Part shown: piece by piece, positions 8,509 to 16,578 of the stretch
Layout: each line of letters starts with the position of its first letter
Numbering within the stretch: the stretch's first letter is position 1
From: Paraburkholderia sp. BCC1885
GTDB lineage: Bacteria; Pseudomonadota; Gammaproteobacteria; Burkholderiales; Burkholderiaceae
NCBI RefSeq assembly: GCF_900996235.1
Contig: NZ_CAAJGM010000022.1
Coordinates: 161,562 to 225,561, forward strand
Direction of reading: 5' to 3'
DNA length: 64,000 bases
The notes under the pieces: model-generated
What the model was told of the DNA's origin: nothing
What the model saw: only the letters and a program-made list of their open reading frames with translations
Databases searched by the model: none
Translations under genes and position numbers: made by a program

Positions 8509-9303
8509 ATGAAAACGCAACTCAGCGTGGCTCTCCTTGCCACGGCACTGCAGATTCAATCCGCGCAGGCGCAGAGCAACAGCAGTGTCGGCAATTTTTT
8601 GACCGGCGGCGCGACGATAGAACGGGTCGAGCACGATGGCGCCGCGCCGATCGCAGCGAACGAGTCGGTCGTCATTCACGACTTCACCGTCCATACCGAT
8701 CTCGCCACGATCGACAACTAGCTAGCCGGCCGTCTGCACAGAAAACGGGAGGCGCGCCATGGGAAAGACGATGATTCGACATCCGAAGTATTGGCCCAGC
8801 ATGTGCGAACCGTATTTGCAAAGGCGCTCACCGATCAACTCGAGAAGGACCACGTTACCCAGGTAGTGAAGGGTGCCGCGGTAGCGACTGAAGGCAACGG
8901 GCCGCAACTGGTGGTAGACGGTGAATTCACGGCCATCGACGAAGGCAACAAGACCATGCGCAAGCTGATCGGCTTCGGCAGCGGCGCCAGCGATCTGAAG
9001 ACCCACGTGACGGTCTCGTCGATCACGGCGGGACACTCGACTGTCGTGCTGGCTTTCGATCTGGATTCGAATAGCGGCGCCGCGCCCGGCAAGGTAGCGA
9101 CCATGGGTATCAACTCGCAGATAGCGGGCACGGCGGTGGGCGCGCTGGGCGCGATGGGCACGACCGTGGACGCCGACGCATCGCGGATGGCGAAACTCGT
9201 CGCGAAGCAGATCGAAAGCCTGACCGGCGCGGCGAAAGCGGCCGCCAGTCCGCCCGCAGCGAACGGCGCGCTGGCCGCGCAGGCACGGCGCACGGCCGGT
9301 TGA
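8509..9303 (+). pseudogene. DUF4410-type exported protein gene interrupted by an in-frame TAG
   Basis: Two open frames, 8509-8718 and 8722-9303, are in the same reading frame and are separated only by TAG at 8719-8721. The first part has AAGGAACGAAG before the ATG, a signal peptide (cleavage near AQA-Q) and VGNFLTGGATIERV; the second continues through LAGRLHRKRE, AQHVRTVFAKALTDQLEK and a DUF4410-like beta-rich domain with FGSGASDLKTHV. There is no frame drift, so the sequence downstream is still intact. Intact length would be 264 residues. A downstream TTG at 8791 could start a cytoplasmic fragment without a signal peptide. The lesion may be a true nonsense mutation, a suppressed stop or a sequencing error. 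Confidence 0.75.
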
Positions 9304-9539
9304 CCCCGATTCGGCGCCACGCCAAAAAAATCTGGAATAAGCCGGCTCGTGTTGTGTTTGCCATCATGTAGACACAAAACAAGCGGTGGGATGCAGGCGG
9401 TGAGTGAAGTAAAGGGAAGGGCCTGTGCGCTTCCCGGCAAACCGTCCGCCGCCGTGGCAGGAACAGTGGTAGCAGGCAGGTATGAATTTTCAATTATGCA
9501 GTTGAACGGGAAGGCTTCCCAATCATTCAGGAGTACGAC

Positions 9540-9899
9540 ATGAATAGCAAATTCGCAATCACCCTTTCGATGATCGTGCTGGCATCGGCGGGCGCCATGA
9601 GCAATGCCTCGGCGCAGGAAAGAACCCGCGCCGAAGTGCGTCAGGAATTGATCCAGGCCGAACAAAACGGCTCGGCCTTCGTGACCGATACGTCGTATCC
9701 GGTCATCAATCCGATCTTTGCACAACAGGCGGCGCGTATGCAGCAAACCGCAGCCGATGCAGGCGGCTACGGCGGCGCTGCGGCAGGCTCGGGCGCTTGG
9801 GGTCGGGCAGTTGCGGCGCACACTGCGGGTCAGGCGTCGGGTGCAATGCCGGTCTGCGTCGGCCCGGTCAGCTTCTGCACACCGTACTTCGGCAGCTAA
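9540..9899 (+). CDS. Small secreted DUF4148-type protein with C-terminal Cys pair
   Basis: The 119-residue product has an AGGAG site before the ATG and a signal peptide ending near ASA-Q (residue 25). The family core RTRAEVRQELIQAEQNG follows, then YPVINPIFAQQAARMQQ and a Gly/Ala-rich linker. The last residues are CVGPVSFCTPYFGS, nearly the same ending as in the next gene. The two cysteines six residues apart could form a disulfide in the periplasm. Function unknown. Confidence 0.87.
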   Translation: MNSKFAITLSMIVLASAGAMSNASAQERTRAEVRQELIQAEQNGSAFVTDTSYPVINPIFAQQAARMQQTAADAGGYGGAAAGSGAWGRAVAAHTAGQASGAMPVCVGPVSFCTPYFGS

Positions 9900-9973
9900 G
9901 CCACTATCTACTGATTTTTCAGGCGGTTTTTTGTCGACAGATCGACGGCGCCGCTCATCAAGGAGAACGAATC

Positions 9974-10321
9974 ATGAAATTACTCGCCACCCTCACTCTT
10001 GCGGCCAGCGTTCTGGCCACTCCGGTTCTCGCTTTGGCGCAGACCAGCGACGGCCCGGTGACGCGTGCCGAAGTCCGTGCGGATCTGGTGCGCCTGGAGC
10101 AGGCCGGTTATAGCCCGTCCGGCGGCGCGAACGCCAATTACCCGGCGGACGTTCTGGCTGCCGAAGCCAAGGTCGCCGCTAATGACGATACGCGCCTCAC
10201 TAACGATGCGGTGGGCGGGACGTCGCTGGGCGGGGTGTCGGTTGCGGGCGGTGGACGCACGGTCGTGCCGTCCACCTGTGTCGGTCCGGTCAGCTTCTGC
10301 AATATCTACGCGGGTGGTTGA
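9974..10321 (+). CDS. Small secreted DUF4148 protein with C-terminal Cys pair
   Basis: The 115-residue protein starts at 9974, where AAGGAG is correctly spaced; the frame is open further upstream but without a signal peptide. The signal peptide ends near LALA-Q. The DUF4148 core is VTRAEVRADLVRLEQAGYSP, followed by NYPADVLAAEAKVAA. It ends in CVGPVSFCNIYAGG, shared with the gene 75 bases upstream, so the two look like tandem paralogues that keep the same tail although their middles have diverged. Function unknown. Confidence 0.88.
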   Translation: MKLLATLTLAASVLATPVLALAQTSDGPVTRAEVRADLVRLEQAGYSPSGGANANYPADVLAAEAKVAANDDTRLTNDAVGGTSLGGVSVAGGGRTVVPSTCVGPVSFCNIYAGG

Positions 10322-10461
10322 ACGCCGGGTTCACGTGGTGTCCAGTGTCGCCGCATTGGACGGGACCCTCAGCGGGCGTCGCATGACGCTGATCAATCGT
10401 GCGTATGGTGCATCAACCGGCAGCCTCCCGGGACGGTTTCCGTCCAGGGAGGCCGCGGGCC

Positions 10462-10632
10462 TTAACTTGCCGAGGGTTCGCCTTCGCCGGGCTTCTTGCC
10501 GGGATGGTCTGCGGGCGACTGCTTACGTGCTTCGTCGTCGCGCTCGGGCAATTTACTCTTCTCATTGTCGCTGTGGACGGCCTGCGGCGGATGCTTGAGA
10601 TCCGGCGGCGTGGTGTCTTCAGATTTGCTCAT
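10462..10632 (-). CDS. Small hydrophilic protein, 56 residues, unknown function
   Basis: The ATG at 10632 has AAGGAG placed seven bases upstream, which marks the true start; the longer frame to 10920 is the cbpA region read backwards. The protein is almost entirely polar (MSKSEDTTPPDLKHPP, then many Asp, Glu, Lys and Pro) and probably disordered. Such proteins are common next to stress genes in Burkholderiales, but no family is recognised. Confidence 0.75.
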   Translation of the reverse strand: MSKSEDTTPPDLKHPPQAVHSDNEKSKLPERDDEARKQSPADHPGKKPGEGEPSAS

Positions 10633-10821
10633 AACGGGCTCCTTGGGTAGATCTGAACAATGAGTAGCAACTGGCGGTCCTGAACCGTGCACGCGCCAGG
10701 CGCGTGATGTGCAGATAGAAAGACACGTGGGCGGCACGGTTGCGGCAGACTCGTATAGAGTAATGAAGCAGCCGGATCTGAACGGAGTGCCGTCCTCACC
10801 TTTTATGGGGCTGTCTTTCAC

Positions 10822-11790
10822 ATGAAATACAAGGACTATTACGCGACCCTCGGACTGGAGCGCACCGCCACCGAGGACGACATCAAGCGCGCCTACCGCA
10901 AGCTGGCTCGCAAGTATCACCCAGACGTCACCAAAGAGGCGGACGGCGAGGAGCGCTTCAAGGAGGTGGGCGAAGCCTACGAAGTGCTCAAAGACCCTGA
11001 AAAGCGCGCCGCCTACGACCGGATGGGCAGCGAATGGCAGAGCGGCCAGGAATTCCAGCCGCCACCGAACTGGGATGAAGGTTTCGAGTTCCGCGGCGCG
11101 GGTGGATCAGGCCGCTCGGGCGGTGCTTATGGCGACGCGGCTGGCGAGGCCAATCTCGACGATTTCTTCGAGGCCATGTTCGGTCAGGCGCGTGCCGCTC
11201 AACAGCGTCAGGCGGCGGCTGCGATGGCCGGCCAGGATCATCACGCGAAAGTGCTGATCGATCTTGAAGACGCCTATCGCGGTGCGCAGCGTTCCATTTC
11301 GCTGCAGATGCCGGTGCTCGATGCACAAGGCCACGTCGCCCTGCAGACCCGCACGCTGGACGTCACCATTCCCAAGGGCATTCGGGCCGGCCAGCATCTG
11401 CGGCTCGCCGGGCAGGGCGGTCCCGCGCTGGGCGACGCGCCGGCTGGCGACCTGTATCTGGAGATCGCGTTTCGCGAGCATCCGCGCTTTCGCGTCGACG
11501 GCCGCGATGTCCTGCTCGACTTGCCGGTCGCGCCATGGGAAGCGGCGCTCGGCGCGCAGATCAATGTGCCGACGCCGGATGGCTCTGTCGAGATGACGGT
11601 CCCCAAGGGTTCGCAAGGCGGCCGGCGTCTGCGTCTCAAAGGCAAAGGCATTCCGGGGACGCCGCCGGGCGATCTGTATGTAATCCTGAACATCGTCTTG
11701 CCGCCGGCCGATACGGAGCGCGCCGCTGCCGCCTATGACGTCATGCGGCAAGCGTTCAACTTCGACCCGCGCGCGCATTTTTATGGATGA
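10822..11790 (+). CDS. cbpA: DnaJ-class co-chaperone CbpA
   Basis: The 322-residue protein has an N-terminal J domain (residues 1-68) with the HPD motif at 33-35 that stimulates DnaK ATPase. A Gly-rich linker with GGSGRSGG and DDFFEAMFG follows, and then two C-terminal beta-sandwich substrate domains (about 135-310, for example [17 protein letters not shown] and [17 protein letters not shown]). It lacks the DnaJ zinc-finger cysteines, as expected for CbpA. CbpA works as a DnaJ substitute in stationary phase and binds curved DNA. The modulator gene cbpM follows nine bases later, confirming the identity. Confidence 0.95.
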   Translation: MKYKDYYATLGLERTATEDDIKRAYRKLARKYHPDVTKEADGEERFKEVGEAYEVLKDPEKRAAYDRMGSEWQSGQEFQPPPNWDEGFEFRGAGGSGRSGGAYGDAAGEANLDDFFEAMFGQARAAQQRQAAAAMAGQDHHAKVLIDLEDAYRGAQRSISLQMPVLDAQGHVALQTRTLDVTIPKGIRAGQHLRLAGQGGPALGDAPAGDLYLEIAFREHPRFRVDGRDVLLDLPVAPWEAALGAQINVPTPDGSVEMTVPKGSQGGRRLRLKGKGIPGTPPGDLYVILNIVLPPADTERAAAAYDVMRQAFNFDPRAHFYG

Positions 11791-11799
11791 CCCCTCATC

Positions 11800-12120
11800 A
11801 TGAAAGAGTCCGTGACGACCTATCTGGAAGGCCAGATTGTCAATGAAGAGATGGAGTTCACGCTCGTCGAATTGTGCCGCGTGAGCGGCGCATCGCAGGA
11901 CGAGGTGACCTTGTGGGTCGCCGAGGGCGCTTTTACGCCACGCGGAAGCGCGCCGCACGAGTGGCGTTTTAGCGGCACGTCGCTGCGCCGCGTGCGCACC
12001 GCCCGGCGCCTCGCGCACGATCTCGAGATCAATCCGCCAGGCATTGCGCTGGTGCTCGATTTGCTGGACGAGATCGACGCGCTGCGTGCCAATCCAAAGC
12101 GGTCGCGTAGCGCGTCGTAA
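11800..12120 (+). CDS. cbpM: Chaperone modulator CbpM
   Basis: The 106-residue protein resembles MerR-type helix-turn-helix proteins: FTLVELCRVSGASQDEVTLWVAEG, then RRVRTARRLAHDLEINPPGIALVLDLLDEI. CbpM binds the J domain of CbpA and inhibits its co-chaperone and DNA-binding activities. It starts nine bases after cbpA without a clear Shine-Dalgarno site, so translation is probably coupled. Length and order are those of the known cbpAM operon. Confidence 0.93.
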   Translation: MKESVTTYLEGQIVNEEMEFTLVELCRVSGASQDEVTLWVAEGAFTPRGSAPHEWRFSGTSLRRVRTARRLAHDLEINPPGIALVLDLLDEIDALRANPKRSRSAS

Positions 12121-12382
12121 TAACGCGTTGTGCGTGATGGCGTGCCCGCTCCGGCCATGCCAATCGCCGTTTTTGTTTAGAATCGGGTCCTGGACGACAC
12201 GCTTGGCACTGTCCGCACGTGAGCGGTGGCTTTGCCTGCGTGTGACGGTTCGAACTCACAATCGCGCCTCCGGTGCACCGGATTCCATGCAGATTGCAGG
12301 GAAAACAGGATGCCGGGAGGATACCGAGAGGACGCGGGGGCGTGAGTGAACCATCGTCGACGATTTCCACAGGAGCGGTAAG

Positions 12383-13405
12383 GTGTGGCATTTCCCGACA
12401 GCGATTCCCCCGGCGTTGTGCGCGTGGGCGGTTTTCATGAGCGTGCTGATCACGCAGCTCGGCGCACCCGTGCCCGCTGCACCGATGCTGGTTCTGGCGG
12501 GCACCATGGCTGCGGTGGGCGAAGTGTCGTATTCCAGCGTGTTCATCGCGGCGGTTTGCGCCACCTCGCTGGCCGACACGCTGTGGTTCACCACCGGCCG
12601 GCTGCGCGGCCGGCGCATGTTGAATTCGCTGGTGCGCTTCTCGCTGTCGTTCGACGCCACCGTGCGCACCGCACGCAATATCTTCGAACGCCACGGCGCG
12701 CCGATTCTCGCGGTATCCAAATTCGTCCCCGGACTCGGCCTGATTGCCGCGCCGCTGCTCGGCACCACAAGTATCGATCCGCGCATCTTCCTGCTGTGGG
12801 ATTTGCTGGGGGCTTCGTTGTGGGCCGGTGCGTGGTTGGTGGGCGGCGCCGCGCTGCATGACTACATCGCGCAAGGCATGCTGCTGGTGCGGCACAACGG
12901 CGGCACCATCTTCGATCTGTTCAGCGTGTTCGCCGTGCTGTTTATCGGCTATCGCTGGATGCGGCGCGTGCAGTTTCGCCGCTGGCTGGCGAAAATCCGC
13001 ATCAGCCCCGAGCAACTGGACGAGCTGATGAAGTCGAGCGCGCCGCCGCTCATCCTCGACGCGCGGCCGCCTGAAATCCGCGCCAAGGAAGCCTATCGGA
13101 TTCCGGGCGCGCGTTCGCTCGACCTCGACTCGCCCGAGCCGCTGGATCCTGAACTGCTGTCGCGGCCTATCGTGGTCTACTGCGTCTGTCCCAACGAAGC
13201 CACTGCCAAGCGGATCGTGGCGCAACTCCACGCCAAGAACATTCATCATGTGCAGGCGCTCAAGGGCGGCCTCGACGCGTGGGAGCGGCGCGGTTATCCT
13301 GTCGAGCCGCTGTCAGCGGAATTTCATGCGCCGGGCGAAGAAGATGCCGATTTCGACGCCGTGCTGGACAACGAATACACCATCCGGGCCCGTTTGACGA
13401 AGTGA
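12383..13405 (+). CDS. DedA/VTT membrane protein fused to a rhodanese domain
   Basis: The protein has 340 residues from GTG at 12383, with AGGAG (12371-12375) at good distance. Residues 1-200 form a DedA/SNARE-associated domain with several membrane helices and the conserved FVPGLG motif (SKFVPGLGLIAAPLLG). Residues about 220-315 are a cytoplasmic rhodanese domain (LILDARPPEIRAKEAYRIPGA). The catalytic loop is YCVCPNEA, with cysteines at 267 and 269; either could carry a persulfide. DedA proteins are linked to lipid scrambling and membrane homeostasis. The fusion occurs in other Burkholderiales; the coupling to sulfur transfer is unexplained. Confidence 0.88.
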   Translation: MWHFPTAIPPALCAWAVFMSVLITQLGAPVPAAPMLVLAGTMAAVGEVSYSSVFIAAVCATSLADTLWFTTGRLRGRRMLNSLVRFSLSFDATVRTARNIFERHGAPILAVSKFVPGLGLIAAPLLGTTSIDPRIFLLWDLLGASLWAGAWLVGGAALHDYIAQGMLLVRHNGGTIFDLFSVFAVLFIGYRWMRRVQFRRWLAKIRISPEQLDELMKSSAPPLILDARPPEIRAKEAYRIPGARSLDLDSPEPLDPELLSRPIVVYCVCPNEATAKRIVAQLHAKNIHHVQALKGGLDAWERRGYPVEPLSAEFHAPGEEDADFDAVLDNEYTIRARLTK

Positions 13406-13491
13406 CGCGGAAGTGCAGCACGGACACCGCGGCATTGACGCACGCCGCCGGGCGGCCCGGATATCCCTATAACGATTAGCGAGCGCCGCCT

Positions 13492-13974
13492 ATGTCCCAC
13501 ACGCAGCACAGCCATTTGCTCAATCAGCTTGCCGAAATGCCGGTGTTTCTGCGGAACTCGTTCGCCGGTATGTCGAGTGAATTATTGGCACGCATGCCCA
13601 CGCACGACAACGCGCCGCTCGTCGAACATCTGTGGCATCTGCGGGATTGTGAAAGCGATTTGTATGGACCGCGCATCGAGAGGGTGCTGAGCGAGGCGCG
13701 GCCGCACATCGTGCCGATGGACGTCAGCGGCTGGCCCTTGGAACGCGGCTACCATGCGCGCAACGGCGATCAGGCAATCGAAGAATTCGTCGCACTGCGC
13801 GAGCGGCTGATCGGCCTCTTGCGGACCGCTGCACAGCCGGATTTCGAGCGAGTCGGAATTCGCGCGGACGGTAGCGAGATTGACGTGTACCAGCTAGCCG
13901 AGCAACTCGCCGACCACGACCGCGACCATCGCTGGCGCATGTGCGCGATCCTGCGCGAGTATCTGGAGCGCTAG
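13492..13974 (+). CDS. DinB-like superfamily protein
   Basis: The 160-residue protein has the four-helix DinB/YfiT pattern. Candidate metal-ligand histidines are spaced across helices: VEHLWHLRDCE near residue 46 and LADHDRDHRWRM near the C-terminus (HDRDH). Members are metal-dependent enzymes such as thiol transferases or have unknown activity. No clear ribosome-binding site is seen, and the protein may start at the codon chosen because MSHTQHSHLLNQL fits family starts. It precedes a candidate attenuator region and is probably not co-regulated with it. Confidence 0.82.
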   Translation: MSHTQHSHLLNQLAEMPVFLRNSFAGMSSELLARMPTHDNAPLVEHLWHLRDCESDLYGPRIERVLSEARPHIVPMDVSGWPLERGYHARNGDQAIEEFVALRERLIGLLRTAAQPDFERVGIRADGSEIDVYQLAEQLADHDRDHRWRMCAILREYLER

Positions 13975-13983
13975 GCTGCGGCG

Positions 13984-14012
13984 TTCACAAACCGCCATAC
14001 CTGTGTCACTAT
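13984..14012 (+). promoter_or_regulatory. Candidate sigma-70 promoter of the His leader region
   Basis: TTCACA (13984-13989) and CACTAT (14007-14012) are 17 bases apart, and TG sits in the extended -10 position. Transcription would then begin about 14019, at the leader ATG, making the leader peptide nearly leaderless. The match is moderate. Confidence 0.3.
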
Positions 14013-14019
14013 CCACGCC

Positions 14020-14124
14020 ATGAGTCCACGTAACGTCCCGAACCGGTCGCATCATCATCACGGCAGCAGTCTGTTGCGCCGTGGCTCGTTACGTCTCATC
14101 GCATGGAGGTCAGGAACATACTGA
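14020..14124 (+). CDS. Candidate histidine attenuator leader peptide, 34 residues
   Basis: This short frame runs from ATG 14020 to TGA 14122-14124. Its eleventh to fourteenth codons are CAT CAT CAT CAC, four histidines in a row (14050-14061), the pattern used by known his-operon leader peptides. It is followed by a bulged 12-bp hairpin over its stop codon (14105-14136) and by a strong intrinsic terminator (14149-14172), directly ahead of a histidyl-tRNA-synthetase-like gene. There is no Shine-Dalgarno site before the ATG, which is the weak point of the call. The role as an attenuator is inferred from this layout. Confidence 0.6.
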   Translation: MSPRNVPNRSHHHHGSSLLRRGSLRLIAWRSGTY

Positions 14125-14136
14125 GTTCCTGCTTCC
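14105..14136 (+). promoter_or_regulatory. Leader hairpin overlapping the end of the His leader peptide
   Basis: GGAGG (14105-14109), a bulged T and CAGGAAC (14111-14117) pair with GTTCCTG and CTTCC (14125-14136), giving 12 base pairs with a 7-base loop. The leader stop codon lies in the loop side. In an attenuator this would be a pause or protector stem. An upstream GCGCC (14076-14080), 15 bases past the last His codon, could instead pair with GGCGC of the terminator stem. Confidence 0.5.
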
Positions 14137-14148
14137 AGCACAACGACC

Positions 14149-14172
14149 AGGGCGCCTCAGGCGCCTTTTTTT
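14149..14172 (+). terminator. Intrinsic terminator in the leader of the HisS-like gene
   Basis: GGCGCC (14151-14156) and GGCGCC (14160-14165) form a stem closed by TCA, extended by AG/TT at the base, and followed by seven T residues (14166-14172). It lies after the His-codon leader and 27 bases before the start of the synthetase-like gene, so it is positioned as an attenuator rather than as the end of a structural gene. Confidence 0.9.
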
Positions 14173-14198
14173 ATTGCTACTTCACAAGGAGTGCCAGT

Positions 14199-14886
14199 AT
14201 GACCATGATCCGCGGAACACGTTTTATCGTCGGCGACGAAGCGGCGCAAGCCCGTGCACTGGAGAACCGTTTCCGGAGCTACCTTCATTGATGCCGGCGC
14301 GGAAGAAGCCATCGTCCCGGCCTTGTGGTCGCAGGACACCTTCATTGAAAAAGCCGGCGGCAGCGAAATCATCGGGCAGATGTGGGCCTTCCCGGACAAG
14401 AAGGGGCGGCCATGCTGCCTGATTCCTGAAGCTACCGCGCTGTTCCAGGAGCGCTGCGCGGAACTGCTCGAACGCCGCAAGGAGCGCCTGCTGTTCTACG
14501 TTGCACGCTGCTACCGCTATGAACGGCCGCAGGCCGGCAGATACCGCGAGTTCGTGCAGTTGGGCTTCGAATATCTGTGCCCCTCGGACTCCGCACGCGC
14601 GCTGCTTCGCAGCCGCGAACTCGCAGCAGGTTTTCTCGATTCGCTAGGACTGCGCTACACGCTCGACCCCGCCGCGAAGCGCGGCCTCAGCTACTACCTG
14701 AATGGCCAGGGCTTCGAGATTCGCTGCGCCGAACTTGGCGCGCAACAACAGGTAGCGGGCGGCGGCGCATACCGTGAGGGCGCCGGTTTTGGCCTCGGTG
14801 CGGAGCGTCTGCTACTCGCCATGACCGCCCAAGCCTTGCCCCGTCTTAGTGCAACCTCGCCAAAAAGGGATACAGAACTCGGCTAA
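14199..14886 (+). pseudogene. Short class II (HisS/HisZ-like) aminoacyl-tRNA synthetase domain protein, frameshifted
   Basis: The start at 14199 has AAGGAG (14186-14191) seven bases upstream and encodes MTMIRGTRFIVGDEAAQARALENRF. The frame ends early at 14289-14291. The neighbouring frame continues the same protein: DAGAEEAIVPALWSQDTF, CCLIPEATALFQ, YVARCYRYERPQAGRYREF (the class II motif 2 loop as in HisS) and a motif 3-like GFGLGAERLLLA. Removing one T from CATT near 14287-14289 joins YLH to DAGAEEA and gives one protein of about 228 residues. It lacks the anticodon-binding domain of true HisRS, so it resembles HisZ-type or other stand-alone paralogues. The lesion may be real or a sequencing error. 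Confidence 0.75.
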
Positions 14887-15036
14887 CCACGGGAGCACAG
14901 TTTTGTTGAGCCCGTAAACAGGCCATTTCGAGCCGCTTTGTTGATGAAGATCGATTTCTCTCGCCCTATGATATGCGCCAGATTGACGCACCCCCGAGCG
15001 AATAAAGAGGGGAGACTAAACTCGTGGAGCAAACAG

Positions 15037-15855
15037 ATGTACGCAGAGAGTATCGATAAATTCGCCAAGGTCGGCGCACACAAGGCGACGGCGATCCTGC
15101 GCTCGCCGCTGGCTTTCCTGATCGGCGCGGCAATGGCTGGGGCCTACATCGGCTTCGGTGACATCCTGATGTTTTCGGTCGGTTCGCACGTCGATCCGGC
15201 CTACGTGCACCTGATCATGGGTGCCGTGTTTGCCTGCGCGCTGACGATCGTCGTGTTCGCCGGTTCGGATCTGTTCACCGGTACGGCGATGTACATGCCG
15301 TTCGCCGTGCTGCGCGGTGAGACGGGCGTGGGTGGGATGGTGCTGGTGTGGATCGTGTGCTGGATCGGCAACCTGATCGGTGCCGTAGTGCTCGCTGCGA
15401 TCCTGCATGCGGCCGGCGGCGGCGTGTTGTTGACCGACGGTTCGGAGGTCTTCTTCAAGGCGGTGGTGGCGAAGATGTCCGCGCCGGGTCTCGCGCTGTT
15501 CTCGAAGGGCCTGCTGTGCAACTGGCTCGTGTGCCTCGCCATCTGGATGGCGGCACGCACCAATAACGACGGCGCCAAACTCGGTCTGATCTTCTGGCCG
15601 GTGTTCGCGTTCGTCGCAAGCGGCTTCGAGCACAGCGTCGCCAACATGTTCGTGTTCGCTCTCGCGCTGATGAGCGAGCATCCGGACACCATCACGCTGG
15701 CCGGTGCCGTCCACAACGAAATTTTCGTCACGCTCGGCAACCTGGCGGGCGGCGGAATCTTCATGGGTCTCGGCTACTGGCTGCAGGAAGGCGGCATCGG
15801 CCATCCGTCGAAGAGCCGTCTGCCGGCAACGGCTGGCAGCGCGCGCACGAACTGA
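15037..15855 (+). CDS. nirC: Formate/nitrite transporter, NirC-like
   Basis: The 272-residue protein starts at 15037 (MYAESIDKFAK), with GGAG about nine bases upstream. It has six membrane helices and the FNT signatures: MAGAYIGFGDILMFSVG, AGSDLFTGTAMYM, CNWLVCLAIWMA and GFEHSVANMF, the last containing the central pore histidine. It follows E. coli NirC closely along its length. FNT pentamers move small monovalent anions such as nitrite or formate. No nitrite reductase gene is adjacent, so the substrate is inferred from sequence only. A strong terminator follows. Confidence 0.87.
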   Translation: MYAESIDKFAKVGAHKATAILRSPLAFLIGAAMAGAYIGFGDILMFSVGSHVDPAYVHLIMGAVFACALTIVVFAGSDLFTGTAMYMPFAVLRGETGVGGMVLVWIVCWIGNLIGAVVLAAILHAAGGGVLLTDGSEVFFKAVVAKMSAPGLALFSKGLLCNWLVCLAIWMAARTNNDGAKLGLIFWPVFAFVASGFEHSVANMFVFALALMSEHPDTITLAGAVHNEIFVTLGNLAGGGIFMGLGYWLQEGGIGHPSKSRLPATAGSARTN

Positions 15856-15890
15856 TATAACGGCTCGTATCACGCGGTAAGCAGTCTCGA

Positions 15891-15932
15891 CATGGCCCGC
15901 GCCTGAGCAATCAGGCGCGGGCCATGTGTTTT
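15891..15932 (+). terminator. Terminator after nirC
   Basis: A perfect 16-bp stem (15891-15906 with 15911-15926, arms beginning CATGGCCCGC and ending GCGGGCCATG) has a GCAA loop and is followed by TGTTTT. It separates nirC from the convergent thioredoxin-like gene and may act in both directions. Confidence 0.85.
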
Positions 15933-15942
15933 GGCGCGCCGC

Positions 15943-16278
15943 TCAAGCGAGCGCGCGCAGTCCTTGCGTCACTTCCTGCGCCTCGGCCGGCCGCACCACC
16001 CGCGCGACTTCCACGCCGTCGCGCAGAAAGATCAGCGTCGGCCACAGCTTGACCCTGAACGAGCGGCCCAGCGGCCGGCCGGGTCCGTCCTCGATCTTCA
16101 GATGCCGCACCTCGGGATGCGCCTCGAGGGCCGCGCCGATCAGCGGTTGTGCCGCCTTGCAGTAGCCGCACCAGCCGGTGCCAAACTCAAGGACAGTTGC
16201 GCCTGCGAGCATGTCGACTTCGGCGCGCGTCGGCGCGGCGGCGGAATAGGCTTGGGAAGCGGCGCTGTCGGTGGTCAT
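15943..16278 (-). CDS. Thioredoxin-like protein
   Basis: The 111-residue protein has the active site WCGYC (residues 36-40) and the cis-proline region LWPTLIFLRDG of the thioredoxin fold. The N-terminal 20 residues are polar and lack a signal peptide, so a cytoplasmic location is likely. The CGYC dipeptide differs from the CGPC of housekeeping thioredoxin, which suggests a different redox potential or partner. AGGAG precedes the ATG. The gene is isolated, convergent with nirC and divergent from the hybrid kinase. Confidence 0.9.
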   Translation of the reverse strand: MTTDSAASQAYSAAAPTRAEVDMLAGATVLEFGTGWCGYCKAAQPLIGAALEAHPEVRHLKIEDGPGRPLGRSFRVKLWPTLIFLRDGVEVARVVRPAEAQEVTQGLRALA

Positions 16279-16578
16279 TTTTGCTCCTGAACGATCGGTG
16301 CGGCTCGCACAATTTACCGGACTTAAGGCGTTGCTATCTGCTGCAGAACCGTTTCAATGTAGCGGAAAAAGTCAGGCACGGCATTTGACGAGCCCGTTGG
16401 CCCTAAACACGACGTTTTCATGCGTGTAAACCGCCATTTTCGCGTTCGCGTTGCGTCTGTGCATGCGAGAATCTCGCCAAGCTGATCTGTTCGCATCCAG
16501 CCATTATGGCGCCTGTCCTCATCCGGATTGCGAACTTCCACAGACCCAACGAGACCACTCTCCGAGGAGATTGCGTTA
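16279..16578. other. 300-base gap between thioredoxin-like gene and hybrid kinase
   Basis: This is the divergent promoter region for the two genes. No convincing -35/-10 pair, operator palindrome or small ORF with a ribosome-binding site was found, apart from the AGGAG before the kinase start. Confidence 0.5.

Noticed and set aside
12121..12180. Possible terminator after cbpM (GCCATGCC then a T run)
   Set aside because: Only a weak stem can be drawn and the T run is interrupted, so it was not listed as a feature.
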